A stretch of 64,000 nucleotides of DNA from Terriglobia bacterium (GTDB lineage Bacteria > Acidobacteriota > Terriglobia > Terriglobales > Acidobacteriaceae), in assembly GCA_020073385.1 (NCBI GenBank), contig JAIQFH010000039.1, positions 1 to 64,000 on the forward strand, written 5' to 3'. The notes under the pieces are model-generated. The model saw nothing but the letters and a program-made list of their open reading frames with translations, had not been told where the DNA came from and ran no database searches. How positions within the stretch are numbered: position 1 is the stretch's first letter; every line of letters begins with the position of its first letter. This document shows positions 52,035 through 60,300 of this stretch, piece after piece. A program made the position numbers and the translations under genes.

Positions 52035-54188
52035 CTATTGAACGGTCAGATCATGCAGCAGAACGGCATCGCGGTTTTCGCTGCCACGCGTGAGAAGGAG
52101 GCGCGTGTGGTCGAGGGTCCAATTGAAGTCGAAGATCTGGCCCGAGGTAAAGTGGGTGAGCTGCTTTGGCTTCCCTCCGGAAAGCGGCTGTTCCCAGAGA
52201 TTGGAAATTCCATCCTGAGTGACGACGTAGAGCAAGGACCTGCCGCTGGCGGACCACCGGACCCTCACTCCGCCGGCTTCTGAGGGAACTGCAAACTGGT
52301 GGACTGGCGGTCCTCCATTGACTGGAATTACGGCGAGTTTCCAGCCCTCTGACGGAACGCGGCCGAACTGCGTGTAAGGGTAGACAAGGTATTTGCCGTC
52401 GGGAGAGACGTCGATCGTATTGGCAACGAGATCTCCGAGACCGTTTCCCACATATTGGGGCGAACCACCTTCGAGCGGCACCCTCCATAGTTTCTGGGGA
52501 GGATTCCACGTGTAGTAGAAGATCGCGGTCTGGTCGGCGGAACACGTCGGCCTATCGATCTCTCCGTGTACAAGCACTGTGGGATTCGAACCGTCCAAGT
52601 CGAAGCGCACAATTGCGGAATCTTCGTGGTCGATCCGGAATAGGACGAAGCGCCCGCAGGATGCCGGCTCAAAGACAGGTTCGACATCAGTAAAGCGAGT
52701 ACGCTGACTCCCGTCAGTGTGCATTACCCACGCCATATTGTCGGCGCTTGTAACCAAAATCTTCCCGTCGGGTGCCTCGGCTATGCCTCTTACAGCAAGG
52801 GCATCGGTCGGAAGCTGGCTAGCCTGGGACAGATCGGACGCGGGAGCCGACCACGGCTGAGACACGACATTCATGGTGGTACTGGCAAAGGTGCGACCGT
52901 CGCGCGTCATGTCGAGGTCCCAGCCGTAATCGGCGAGGTCGTGGGTCAGGGGTTGAGCGCGGCCTTCCGGAAAAGATATGGTCCAAAGCTGGTAGCGCCC
53001 GGCCGAATTGTCGACATGCGTGAACAGCAATCCCTTGCCGCTCGGAAACCAGACGGGACGGCCAAGGAATTGGGGGTTCGTGCTGGAGAACATCTCGCGG
53101 ATACTTCCATCTGTCGCGGAGACCATATCCAGCACCCAACGAAGTTGCTGGTTGGCGAGGACCACGGGAACTGCGATGTTTCGGCCATCAGGCGACCAAT
53201 TTGGCCCGGGCTGGTAGAGCAATGCGCTGGCGTCCCGAAACAGGGTCAGGATGTGATCATTGCTGCCGTCGGCGTTCGCGATCTTTAGTTCAATGTAGTT
53301 GCGCGGCGGGACGCAGCGTTCGTAGACGAACTGCTTCCCATCGGGAGAGAAGGAAACGGGAGAATCTACATCGGTGATGAGCTTGGTGGCAGCGCCGCCG
53401 TGTGTGGGAAGTACGTACAAGTACTTAAATGAGGGGTCGTTTGCGTCCGAGCGGACGACGTAGACGGAGTTGCCGTCAGGGGAAAACGTGAGGCCGTGGA
53501 AACCGGGGCCCTCGGTCAGAATCTGCTGATCCGTGCGCGCCGCGATTTCTCGCAGCCATAGACTCTGACGGATTTCGTCGCCGCGTGCGTACGCCACATA
53601 ACGACCGTCGGGGGAGATGGCAATGGCCTGTATCTGGCCGTTATCCGTCAGCTTGGTCATTTGCACGCGACGCAAGTCGAGGTCGCGAGGGTGAGAGGCT
53701 CTCCTGAAAAATACATAACCCGCGGCGAACATCAGCGCGATGACCACGAACGCGACGAGATACTTTCTCGACGTGGTTGGCACCGGTGACGAAGTGGTCG
53801 TGGGCGGCAGCGGAGGTTCGGCCTCAAGAAGTGGCGGGACATTGCCGCCTCCGTTCGAGACGGGAGCGATGAAGCGGTATCCGCGACGGGGAATCGTTAG
53901 GATAAAAGTGGGGTTCTGGGCGGAGTCGCCGAGGGCATAACGAAGCTTCTTCAGCGCAGTGTCGATGCCCTCGTTGAAATCGACGAAGGTGCCATCAGGC
54001 CAGAGTTGCTTGCGAATCTCATCCCGCGTGACGAGCTGTCCCGGGTGCTCCAGCAACATCGCGAGAATGCGGAAGGGTTTTTCCTGCAGGGCGACCTTGT
54101 GCCGGTTGCGATAGAGCGCACCTGAAGCGATATCGACTGAGAACAGGCCGAATGACAGGCTGGATTGCCTGGTGGAAGAAGCCCCCAC
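52035..54188 (-). CDS. Winged-helix regulator with TM and TolB-like propeller
   Basis: This 717-residue protein has a CadC/OmpR-type winged helix (about 14-108, with KPFRILAMLLEHPGQLVTRD and ending RRGYRFIAPV), a Pro-rich linker, one membrane helix (about 143-161, KYLVAFVVIALMFAAGYVFF) and a periplasmic TolB/PD40 propeller. The propeller repeats include AISPDGRYVAYARG, TFSPDGNSVYVV and NWSPDGRNIAVP. It is a one-component membrane-bound regulator in which the propeller senses an extracellular signal. GTG 54188 was chosen because GGGGGAGGA lies 6 nt upstream; the frame is open to 54227. It lies upstream of an ADOP permease on the same strand, 181 bp away. Confidence 0.88.
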   Translation of the reverse strand: MGASSTRQSSLSFGLFSVDIASGALYRNRHKVALQEKPFRILAMLLEHPGQLVTRDEIRKQLWPDGTFVDFNEGIDTALKKLRYALGDSAQNPTFILTIPRRGYRFIAPVSNGGGNVPPLLEAEPPLPPTTTSSPVPTTSRKYLVAFVVIALMFAAGYVFFRRASHPRDLDLRRVQMTKLTDNGQIQAIAISPDGRYVAYARGDEIRQSLWLREIAARTDQQILTEGPGFHGLTFSPDGNSVYVVRSDANDPSFKYLYVLPTHGGAATKLITDVDSPVSFSPDGKQFVYERCVPPRNYIELKIANADGSNDHILTLFRDASALLYQPGPNWSPDGRNIAVPVVLANQQLRWVLDMVSATDGSIREMFSSTNPQFLGRPVWFPSGKGLLFTHVDNSAGRYQLWTISFPEGRAQPLTHDLADYGWDLDMTRDGRTFASTTMNVVSQPWSAPASDLSQASQLPTDALAVRGIAEAPDGKILVTSADNMAWVMHTDGSQRTRFTDVEPVFEPASCGRFVLFRIDHEDSAIVRFDLDGSNPTVLVHGEIDRPTCSADQTAIFYYTWNPPQKLWRVPLEGGSPQYVGNGLGDLVANTIDVSPDGKYLVYPYTQFGRVPSEGWKLAVIPVNGGPPVHQFAVPSEAGGVRVRWSASGRSLLYVVTQDGISNLWEQPLSGGKPKQLTHFTSGQIFDFNWTLDHTRLLLTRGSENRDAVLLHDLTVQ

Positions 54189-54540
54189 AAAAATCCTCCC
54201 CCGAGCGGTTGCGGGCAAGTTTAGCACTTTCGCCTCAATTTGGGGGCTGCGAAGAGTTCAGGGAACGCGCTAAATCCAAGGATAACGAAGAGTTCTGAGT
54301 TCAGGCGTTGATTCGGGGAAAGTTCGGTTGACGCAAAGGATGAGCGTCGAGCAAAGTGTGCTTCAATTCAGCGCTTTTTGACGCCCTCCTTCCCCTGGTC
54401 TGGGCGCGGGATTCAAATCTGCGGCGGTTGGGGCAAATCCGTCTCATTTTTCGGGCGGAATTCGTGTCGCTGGGTGCGCCCGTGACGGGCGCCTCCTGGA
54501 TTCCCGACTTGCGTGCAAGAAACTCAGTGGAGGAGATGGT
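54189..54540. other. Divergent intergenic region
   Basis: About 350 bp between the regulator and the HAF-repeat gene. A perfect hairpin GCGCCCG-TGA-CGGGCGC lies at 54476-54492, about 50 nt upstream of the HAF start. No gene is seen. The regulator may bind here to control itself and its neighbours; this is inference. Confidence 0.4.
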
Positions 54541-56052
54541 ATGAAGAAGACTCGAGTCGCACTAACGATCGTCGTAAGCCTGCTCACCCTGGCCCTGTCC
54601 GTTCCTGCGAATGCACAGCACAGACACTACAAGTTCATCGACCTGGGCACCTTCGGTGGGCCCGCAAGTTATTTCTCTAATGGCATCGACGGCATCCTGA
54701 ACAATCACGACACGGCGGTGGGTTGGGCCGATACGTTGACAGCCGATGCGTTTCCGATCTTCTGCTACAACATCGACTGCTTCGTTTCTCGCGCTTTCTT
54801 TGTGCAGAATGGCGTGCGGACTGAACTCCCTGGGTTATCGGATGTCGGCAGCAGCGCGGCTTATTGGATTACCAAGAATGGAATCATCGCCGGAAACTCG
54901 CAGAATGGCGAGGAAGATCCACTGCTGCCCGGGTGGGGGCAATTTCGCGCGGTCCTCTGGATAAATGGCCACATCGTTGACCTTGGGACGCTCGACGGCG
55001 GCTATGAGACTGCCATCGGCAACGTCAACAGTAAGGGTCAGGCGGTAGGGTTGGCGATGAATACGGTGCCCGATCCATTCAGCCAAGCCGCCCCTGGGCT
55101 CTTCCCGACACAGTCCCGCGCCTTCCTCTGGCAAAACGGGGTTATGCAGGACCTAGGCACGCTTGGAGGAGATGATGCCATCGCCGGCTTGATCAACGAG
55201 CGCGGGCAAGTCGTGGGAGGCTCCTACACTAATCAGACACCGAATGCGACTACCGGCATTCCCACGATTGATCCGTTTCTGTGGGAACACGGCAGAATGA
55301 TCGATCTCGGCACACTCGGAGGCACGATCGGCAATCCCGTAGGCCTCAATAATCGTGGCGAAGTCGTCGGAACGTCCAATCTGGCGGGCGATGTGTTCGC
55401 TCATCCCTTTCTGTGGACCAAGCAGCACGGAATGCAGGATCTGGGCACGCTGGGCGGGAATACTGGAGTCGTGAACTGGATCAACGATGCAGGAGATATT
55501 GCCGGAAAGACAGATCTTCCCGGTTCTCTCTCGCCGCAGGATCATCATGCGGTGCTGTGGAGACACGGTCATCAGATTGATTTGGGCGCGTTCCCTGAGG
55601 ACACAAACAGTAACGCTTACTACGTGAATTCCCGTGGTCAGGTGGTTGGTACGTCGGAAGACCGGGCGCACATGTTGATCGGTGTCGGCGAGCACGCGTT
55701 CTTGTGGGAAGGCAACGGGCCTATGGTTGATCTGAATACGCTGATACCTGCAGGATCGAGTCTGCAGTTGACCTATGCAGTAGCGATCAACGATCGCGGC
55801 GAGATAGCAGGCTTCGGAGTCGCTCCGGGAGTTCCTCCGGAGAACTACGAAACGGAGGGACACGCCTACATCCTGATTCCGTGTGACGAGAACCATCCCA
55901 ACCTCAATCGATGCGATTACTCGAGGGCGGATGCTGACGCCCACGCGCGGTCCGCGCACGAGGCACCCGCGCCGATGGCGCCGGCGACGTCGTGGAGGTA
56001 CAAGAACCGAGTGCCCGGCAATGTGGCCCTGTCGGGAAAACTGGCAGACTAG
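54541..56052 (+). CDS. Secreted HAF-repeat protein
   Basis: This 503-residue exported protein has a signal peptide (residues 1-25, VPANAQ) and a series of HAF repeats of about 50 residues. Typical units are AVLWINGHIVDLGTLDGGYE, AFLWQNGVMQDLGTLGGDDA, PFLWEHGRMIDLGTLGG and HAVLWRHGHQIDLGAF, each followed by an INxxGxVVG segment. HAF proteins form beta structures of unknown role, probably propellers, on the cell surface or outside. The last 50 residues are Ala/His/Pro-rich (HARSAHEAPAPMAPATSW) and are probably disordered. GGAGGAGATGGT precedes the ATG. Confidence 0.85.
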   Translation: MKKTRVALTIVVSLLTLALSVPANAQHRHYKFIDLGTFGGPASYFSNGIDGILNNHDTAVGWADTLTADAFPIFCYNIDCFVSRAFFVQNGVRTELPGLSDVGSSAAYWITKNGIIAGNSQNGEEDPLLPGWGQFRAVLWINGHIVDLGTLDGGYETAIGNVNSKGQAVGLAMNTVPDPFSQAAPGLFPTQSRAFLWQNGVMQDLGTLGGDDAIAGLINERGQVVGGSYTNQTPNATTGIPTIDPFLWEHGRMIDLGTLGGTIGNPVGLNNRGEVVGTSNLAGDVFAHPFLWTKQHGMQDLGTLGGNTGVVNWINDAGDIAGKTDLPGSLSPQDHHAVLWRHGHQIDLGAFPEDTNSNAYYVNSRGQVVGTSEDRAHMLIGVGEHAFLWEGNGPMVDLNTLIPAGSSLQLTYAVAINDRGEIAGFGVAPGVPPENYETEGHAYILIPCDENHPNLNRCDYSRADADAHARSAHEAPAPMAPATSWRYKNRVPGNVALSGKLAD

Positions 56053-56165
56053 AGACCACAACTGAATCAGAATTCCGGAGCGGCGACACTTTCCTTCTTG
56101 GCTGGAGTATTTTCTGCGAGAGGAAAAGTTGCCGCTCTGTTGTTTCCGCGGTTGTTTTTGTCCTT

Positions 56166-56228
56166 CACCACAGAGGGCACAGAGCTCCACGGAGGATTTA
56201 TTCTGTGGCACTCTGTGTCCTCCGTGAT
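56166..56228. repeat. ACCACAGAGG-type repeat, inverted pair
   Basis: CACCACAGAGGGCACAGAGC and, inverted, CTCTGTGTCCTCCGTGATG form two opposed members of the repeat family at the end of the HAF gene. Confidence 0.55.
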
Positions 56229-56243
56229 GAAGCGCTTCTTGTT

Positions 56244-56801
56244 CTATCTCGGCCAGAGCCAGCCGAAGGTGCCGGCTGTCAGCAGCGCGTAGACCAGGCC
56301 GTCCAGGACTTCCTTAATCGTGAAGCTCCAGGTTTGTCCTTTCCAGATGGCGTTGCTTATTGTGCCGAAACCATAGGCGAGAAATGCTGCGGTGCCTACT
56401 ATGCGGAAGACTGCCCGATAGTGCGTGTGGGGCGGAATGGTGTGTGCTGCGAGGTAGGCGACGAAGAATCCGATCAGCAGGCAGTAGGCGAACCATAGGC
56501 CGAGGAATTTCGGCATGACGGGAGGGCCGCTGGGGAAAACAGTCATCATGCCGACCGGGCCCTGATTGTATTTCTCGATCATGGCGGGCGACTTCATGTC
56601 TTTGTGGGTGCCGAAGGGGAAGACATAGAGTCCGCGCTTGAGTCCTGCGGCTCGGAGGGCGGAGAGAGTTTTCTCTTCATCCGGCAGTTGCCTGTAGTCG
56701 CTGCGATGGTAGGGCAACAACATGTGCATGATGGAACTGGCGACGAAGACGATGACTGCGGAAAGCACGATTGGCAGCCAGAGAGCGGAGAGTGGCGTCA
56801 T
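56244..56801 (-). CDS. Conserved membrane protein, unknown function
   Basis: This 185-residue protein has four predicted membrane helices: WLPIVLSAVIVFVASSIMHM (about 8-28), FLGLWFAYCLLIGFFVAYLA (about 99-118), FRIVGTAAFLAYGFGTIS (about 132-150) and LDGLVYALLTAGTFGWLW (about 166-183). A cytoplasmic or periplasmic loop of 70 residues lies between helices 1 and 2 (ALRAAGLKRGLYVFPFGTHK). The short motif YHRSDYRQLPDEE follows helix 1. I do not know a named domain. It converges with the HAF gene and has a repeat at its 3' side. Confidence 0.65.
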   Translation of the reverse strand: MTPLSALWLPIVLSAVIVFVASSIMHMLLPYHRSDYRQLPDEEKTLSALRAAGLKRGLYVFPFGTHKDMKSPAMIEKYNQGPVGMMTVFPSGPPVMPKFLGLWFAYCLLIGFFVAYLAAHTIPPHTHYRAVFRIVGTAAFLAYGFGTISNAIWKGQTWSFTIKEVLDGLVYALLTAGTFGWLWPR

Positions 56802-56929
56802 GAGGAGCCTCCGGGGCGAAGGTGATTGACCGTCACGGAGGCTACGCGTTGGACGAGGCTTCGGTCAAGGGGGAATCGTAACTGCGAAAAGCGATACGGC
56901 ATTGGGGAAGGACTTCGGCTGTAGCACGC

Positions 56930-57427
56930 TCAGTCTTCTTCTACTCGCGGGTGATGGCTGGTGTGGCCGTCGGCTTGTTCGCCTGGCTCCTTCAGCCATT
57001 TCTCGATGGCGTGTTCGCTGAGTTCCATCTTTAAGACGACGGCTTCCGAGGGTTCGAGGTTGACGATCATCATGCGCAATTTGTTTCCGCAGGGATAGGT
57101 GTAGATGAGAGTGGTCTCGCCGTCATGCTTGCCTTTGGACTGCACGCGGACGAAGGGGTACCAGCCCGGCCCGAGGGAATTTTCAACTACTCGGCGGATA
57201 TCACTGGAGTCCGTGGGCGGCTGGAATCCTTCGAAGACTGCGAGTTGAAATCCGTGGACTCCGGCGGGTCTGGCGAAGAACATAGCCAGGCCGAGGAAGG
57301 GGATGTGTGTGTGGTGAACGCCGTAGGTATGTTCGATGGAGTGCACGATCCCCTTGAACTCCGGGTCGGCGCCGAGGGCGAACGTGGATGCGGAGAGGAC
57401 GAGAACGAATACGCGAAGAGATTTCAT
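56930..57427 (-). CDS. Exported hypothetical protein of ECF operon
   Basis: This 165-residue protein has a signal peptide (about 1-20, SASTFALGA) and a His-rich segment (EHTYGVHHTHIPFLGLAMFF) that could bind metal. The rest is mixed alpha/beta, ending with a charged tail (HTSHHPRVEED). I do not recognise a family. Its start overlaps the stop of the DUF4252 gene by 4 nt (ATGA), so the two are translationally coupled. It is the last gene of the operon that begins with a sigma factor gene, and it is probably secreted. Confidence 0.65.
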   Translation of the reverse strand: MKSLRVFVLVLSASTFALGADPEFKGIVHSIEHTYGVHHTHIPFLGLAMFFARPAGVHGFQLAVFEGFQPPTDSSDIRRVVENSLGPGWYPFVRVQSKGKHDGETTLIYTYPCGNKLRMMIVNLEPSEAVVLKMELSEHAIEKWLKEPGEQADGHTSHHPRVEED

Positions 57428-58005
57428 TTCTGTTCTCCTTTGTCAGCCTTGGCCAAGGGCTTCGATGACTGCGGCTTGGTCTTCAGCTTGGGGATCCCAA
57501 ATTCACCACCCAGATCGGCCAGTTGATCAACTTCGAGCGGGCCAATGATGTTCACGAAGGTGAGTTCTTTGGCCTCGGCTGAGATGATGACGATGCCGGC
57601 CATCTTTTCGTTCTCGAGCTTGAAGAAGACGTCGACATTGTCACCATCGTGCTCGCTGCGCACGCCAACTACGCGCGACCATTCGGGAGAACGAAACTGT
57701 GCGCGGACGGCCTCGACATCGGCGGCGGTATAGGCTCCCTCATCCGAGAACTCATAGCTGCGGACGTAAATTCCTTTGAGGTTCGCAACCAGTTTGGCGG
57801 CTTTCCTTTCCTCGGGATCCTCGGCGGAGAGAAACTTGCTGGCCCAGTGGAGCATGGGACCATCCATGTTGACTTCGACCGTTTCTTTGGCTTTGGACGC
57901 GAGTTTCTCAACGCCGGGGGGAAGCTTCAGTTCCTGTGCGCGCAGAACCGCGGGGAATGCGAGCAGCAGGATGAGTGGGACAAGGTTGCGGGTTATCGTG
58001 CTCAT
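57424..58005 (-). CDS. Exported DUF4252 protein
   Basis: This 193-residue protein has a signal peptide (residues 1-23, PAVLRAQ) and a DUF4252-like domain. It shows the family's ANLKGIYVRSYEF, WSRVVGVRSEHDGDNVDVFF and GIVIISAEAKELTFVNIIG segments. Members occur widely in Bacteroidetes and Acidobacteriota next to ECF sigma/anti-sigma pairs. The start overlaps the anti-sigma-like gene by 4 nt and the stop overlaps the next gene. The C-terminus is Lys/Ser/Pro-rich. The function is unknown; it may be an effector or sensor of the sigma system. Confidence 0.85.
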   Translation of the reverse strand: MSTITRNLVPLILLLAFPAVLRAQELKLPPGVEKLASKAKETVEVNMDGPMLHWASKFLSAEDPEERKAAKLVANLKGIYVRSYEFSDEGAYTAADVEAVRAQFRSPEWSRVVGVRSEHDGDNVDVFFKLENEKMAGIVIISAEAKELTFVNIIGPLEVDQLADLGGEFGIPKLKTKPQSSKPLAKADKGEQK

Positions 58006-58409
58006 GATCGACTCCTTGGGGACCGGTTCTGTGGTTGGGATTCCGGCCGGGATGTATTGATTTCGTTTACCTTTTCCTTGGCCAATTGCAGTTTGCTACC
58101 GGCAATGCGGAGCGCCAGCATGAGTTGCTGCTTGGCGGCTTCTCCTTCGGCGCGCTGGCGTTGCAGGTTGCGGTAATGCACTCCTCCGATGACCAGAGAG
58201 ATCGAGACGGCTGCTAAGGCGGCCCAGCGCACGAGGGGCTGAGAGATCATGCTCAGCCAGGAGGCACTTTGCGCGTCCTGCTCGGCGGAGTTCTGCTGTT
58301 CGGCGCGGGCAAGAACTTGCAGGACAAAGCCTTCGGGTGCATCCTCGCGGTGAAGCGCGTTGCGCAGTGCATCCTCGATGAGATTCGGATTTTTGTTGGT
58401 TTCCGTCAT
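58002..58409 (-). CDS. Anti-sigma-like membrane protein
   Basis: This 135-residue protein has an N-terminal helical segment (LIEDALRNALHREDAPEGFV), a membrane helix (about 62-78, WAALAAVSISLVIGGVHY) and a polar external tail. It is small for an anti-sigma factor and lacks a zinc motif, but its place between the sigma gene and the DUF4252 gene in a coupled operon supports that role. Its start overlaps the sigma gene stop by 4 nt. The C-terminal tail is Ser/Arg/Pro-rich. The sigma gene itself is broken, so its partner may be absent. Confidence 0.65.
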   Translation of the reverse strand: MTETNKNPNLIEDALRNALHREDAPEGFVLQVLARAEQQNSAEQDAQSASWLSMISQPLVRWAALAAVSISLVIGGVHYRNLQRQRAEGEAAKQQLMLALRIAGSKLQLAKEKVNEINTSRPESQPQNRSPRSRS

Positions 58410-58956
58410 ATGGTGACCTCTCCCATGGTGCGGGTGACCTTGTCGCGAAGCAGGGCGAGCGATCGCTGCAAATGGCTTTTGACTGTGGCGACAGGCATGG
58501 CGAGGACAGCGGCGATGTCGTCGGGCAGCATGTCTTCCTGGTAGCGCAGAATCACGATGAGCCGCGGCTTTTCCGGCAAGGAGGCGACGAACTGCTGGAG
58601 TCTTCTCGCTACCAAGGGGTCGGGCGATTGCGCGGGGGACATGGGCTCAGGAGCTTCGTCGAGGCTTACCTGGGGCAGCTTGCGGCGGCGTTGGTAATCG
58701 ATGCAACGATGAGCCGTCACTTTGCGCAGCCAGAATTTCACGTGCTCTTCCGACTTTAGCGTAGGCAGACTAGCGTGCAGTTGACGTCCTGGGCCAACTC
58801 CTCGGCTGATGGCCTGTCGGTCAGAAAATGGTGGGCAATGCTGAAAACCATGGACTGATAGCGGCGCACGAGATCAGCAAAGTCAGCGCCTGCAATGCCC
58901 GGGGTGGAGTCTGTTAGGGGGCGCGCTGGCATGGCCAAGGTCTCTGAGTGCCTCAC
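58406..58956 (-). pseudogene. Broken ECF sigma factor gene
   Basis: The N-terminal part (58756-58956) encodes FADLVRRYQSMVFSIAHHFL and SAEELAQDV, the region 2 of an ECF sigma factor, then stops. The C-terminal part (58406-58741 and upstream) is in another frame: QLHASLPTLKSEEHVKFWLR, with a region 4 DIAAVLAMPVATVKSHLQRS. Between GACGT and CAACTG the usual residues FL are missing. A loss of 7 nt there would give both the frame change and the missing residues. The operon's other genes are intact. Confidence 0.7.
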
Positions 58957-59095
58957 TTTACATATACGGAGGGGACCGCGCTAGAGAATGCAAAAACTTT
59001 GATTTCGAGCAAGAATTTCTGGCCCGCCGTTCCTTATTATTGCGGGTCAGATCGGAGCGATTCTTCGCGCCCGGTTCCTGCATCCAAAAGGGAGC

Positions 59096-60223
59096 ATGAC
59101 AGCCGAAAGCAATTCCACGCACATTCAAGTGATTCATTCGGAAACCCGTCACCCGGAGTCGGTCGAGCTCCGGCGTTGGCTGGGCGAACTCGTGTTGCGC
59201 AATGGCAGCGACCTGTTACTCGTGCCGAACGCTCCGGCCTCGATCCGTTTGGAGGGAGTTCTGTCGGCCATTGAGGATAAGACCCTGAGCGGCGAGGAAA
59301 TCGAAGCGGCGGTGCTTCCTGCTATGGCAGCGCACGCGCGCGAGGAGTATCGGCAGTACGGGATCGCCGATTCGTCATACCGGTTGGAAGGGGTGGGGCG
59401 GTTTCGAATCAATCTGCATCGGGAACGCGGACGGGCGGCGGCGACGGTGCGGGCGCTGCCTTCGAAAGTGCCTGCTCTCAGCGAGCTTCGGTTGCCTCCA
59501 GGAGTCGGCGCGATTGCCGGACTGCAACGAGGCCTGGTCATCATTGGAGGAGCGACGGGATCGGGAAAGACCACGACCCTGGCTGCGCTAGTGAATGAAA
59601 TCAATCAGCGGGATGCGCGGCACATTGTGACGATTGAGGATCCGATCGAGTATGAGCATGCGCATAACAAAAGCGTGATCGAGCAGGTCGAGATCGGGAT
59701 CGATGCGCCTGACTTCCCTACTGCCCTGCGGGCGGCGATGCGGCAGGCGCCGGATGTGATTGTCGTGGGAGAAATGCGGGATTCGGAGACGGCTCGGATT
59801 GCTTTGTCGGCGGCGGAGACGGGACACCTTGTGTTCACGACGCTGCATACGACTGACGCAGCGTCGACGGTGTCGCGCATCGCGGATTCATTTCCGCAGG
59901 AACGGCAACATACGGTGCGGGCAGAGATGGCGATGGCACTAGCGGCGATGCTTACGCAGACGCTGATCCCCAAGCGCAACGGTGGACGAGTTCCGGCGGC
60001 GGAGTTGCTGGTCCTCGGCTATGGGGCGCGGCAGCATATTCGCAAGAATGCGCTGCAGCATCTGCATCAGGAGATCACGATTACGCGCAAGCAAGGATCG
60101 TTCACGCTCGAGGAGTCGCTGGCGCAACTGGTGTTTCAGCAGGAGCTGTTGCGTGAAGAGGCGATGACGCGGGCGCTGCATCCGGAGGATCTGGATACGA
60201 TCTTGAAGGCAAAGGGGTTCTAG
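59096..60223 (+). CDS. pilT: PilT-type twitching motility ATPase
   Basis: This 375-residue hexameric ATPase of the PilT/PilU group powers type IV pilus retraction. Motifs are: PAS-like N-domain (about 25-115, LRRWLGELVLRNGSDLLLVP), Walker A GATGSGKTT (152-160), Asp box TIEDPIEY (179-186), Walker B VIVVGEMRD (221-229) and His box ETGHLVFTTLHT (241-252). The C-terminal segment lacks the AIRNLIRE motif of canonical PilT and instead ends LREEAMTRALHPEDLDTILK, nearer PilU-like paralogs. No other pilus gene is nearby. It may pull pili or act in another secretion machine. Confidence 0.88.
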   Translation: MTAESNSTHIQVIHSETRHPESVELRRWLGELVLRNGSDLLLVPNAPASIRLEGVLSAIEDKTLSGEEIEAAVLPAMAAHAREEYRQYGIADSSYRLEGVGRFRINLHRERGRAAATVRALPSKVPALSELRLPPGVGAIAGLQRGLVIIGGATGSGKTTTLAALVNEINQRDARHIVTIEDPIEYEHAHNKSVIEQVEIGIDAPDFPTALRAAMRQAPDVIVVGEMRDSETARIALSAAETGHLVFTTLHTTDAASTVSRIADSFPQERQHTVRAEMAMALAAMLTQTLIPKRNGGRVPAAELLVLGYGARQHIRKNALQHLHQEITITRKQGSFTLEESLAQLVFQQELLREEAMTRALHPEDLDTILKAKGF

Positions 60224-60246
60224 GGATTGCAGGCGGGACAGAGGCT

Positions 60247-60292
60247 GCGGAGCTTTGCTCCGCCGGACAGCCGAGGGCGGCTGTCCCCACAT
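60247..60292 (-). repeat. Two-hairpin 3'-UTR repeat, copy 2
   Basis: On the minus strand it starts ATGTGGGGACAGCC, 8 nt after the stop of the membrane protein gene. Hairpin 1 pairs GGACAGCC with GGCTGTCC; hairpin 2 pairs GCGGAGC with GCTCCGC across AAA. It is shared by convergent genes. Confidence 0.75.
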
Positions 60293-60300
60293 TTTTATAC

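Noticed and set aside
55153-56211. 352-codon minus-strand frame
   Set aside because: Antisense to the HAF-repeat gene, which has a signal peptide and clear repeats.
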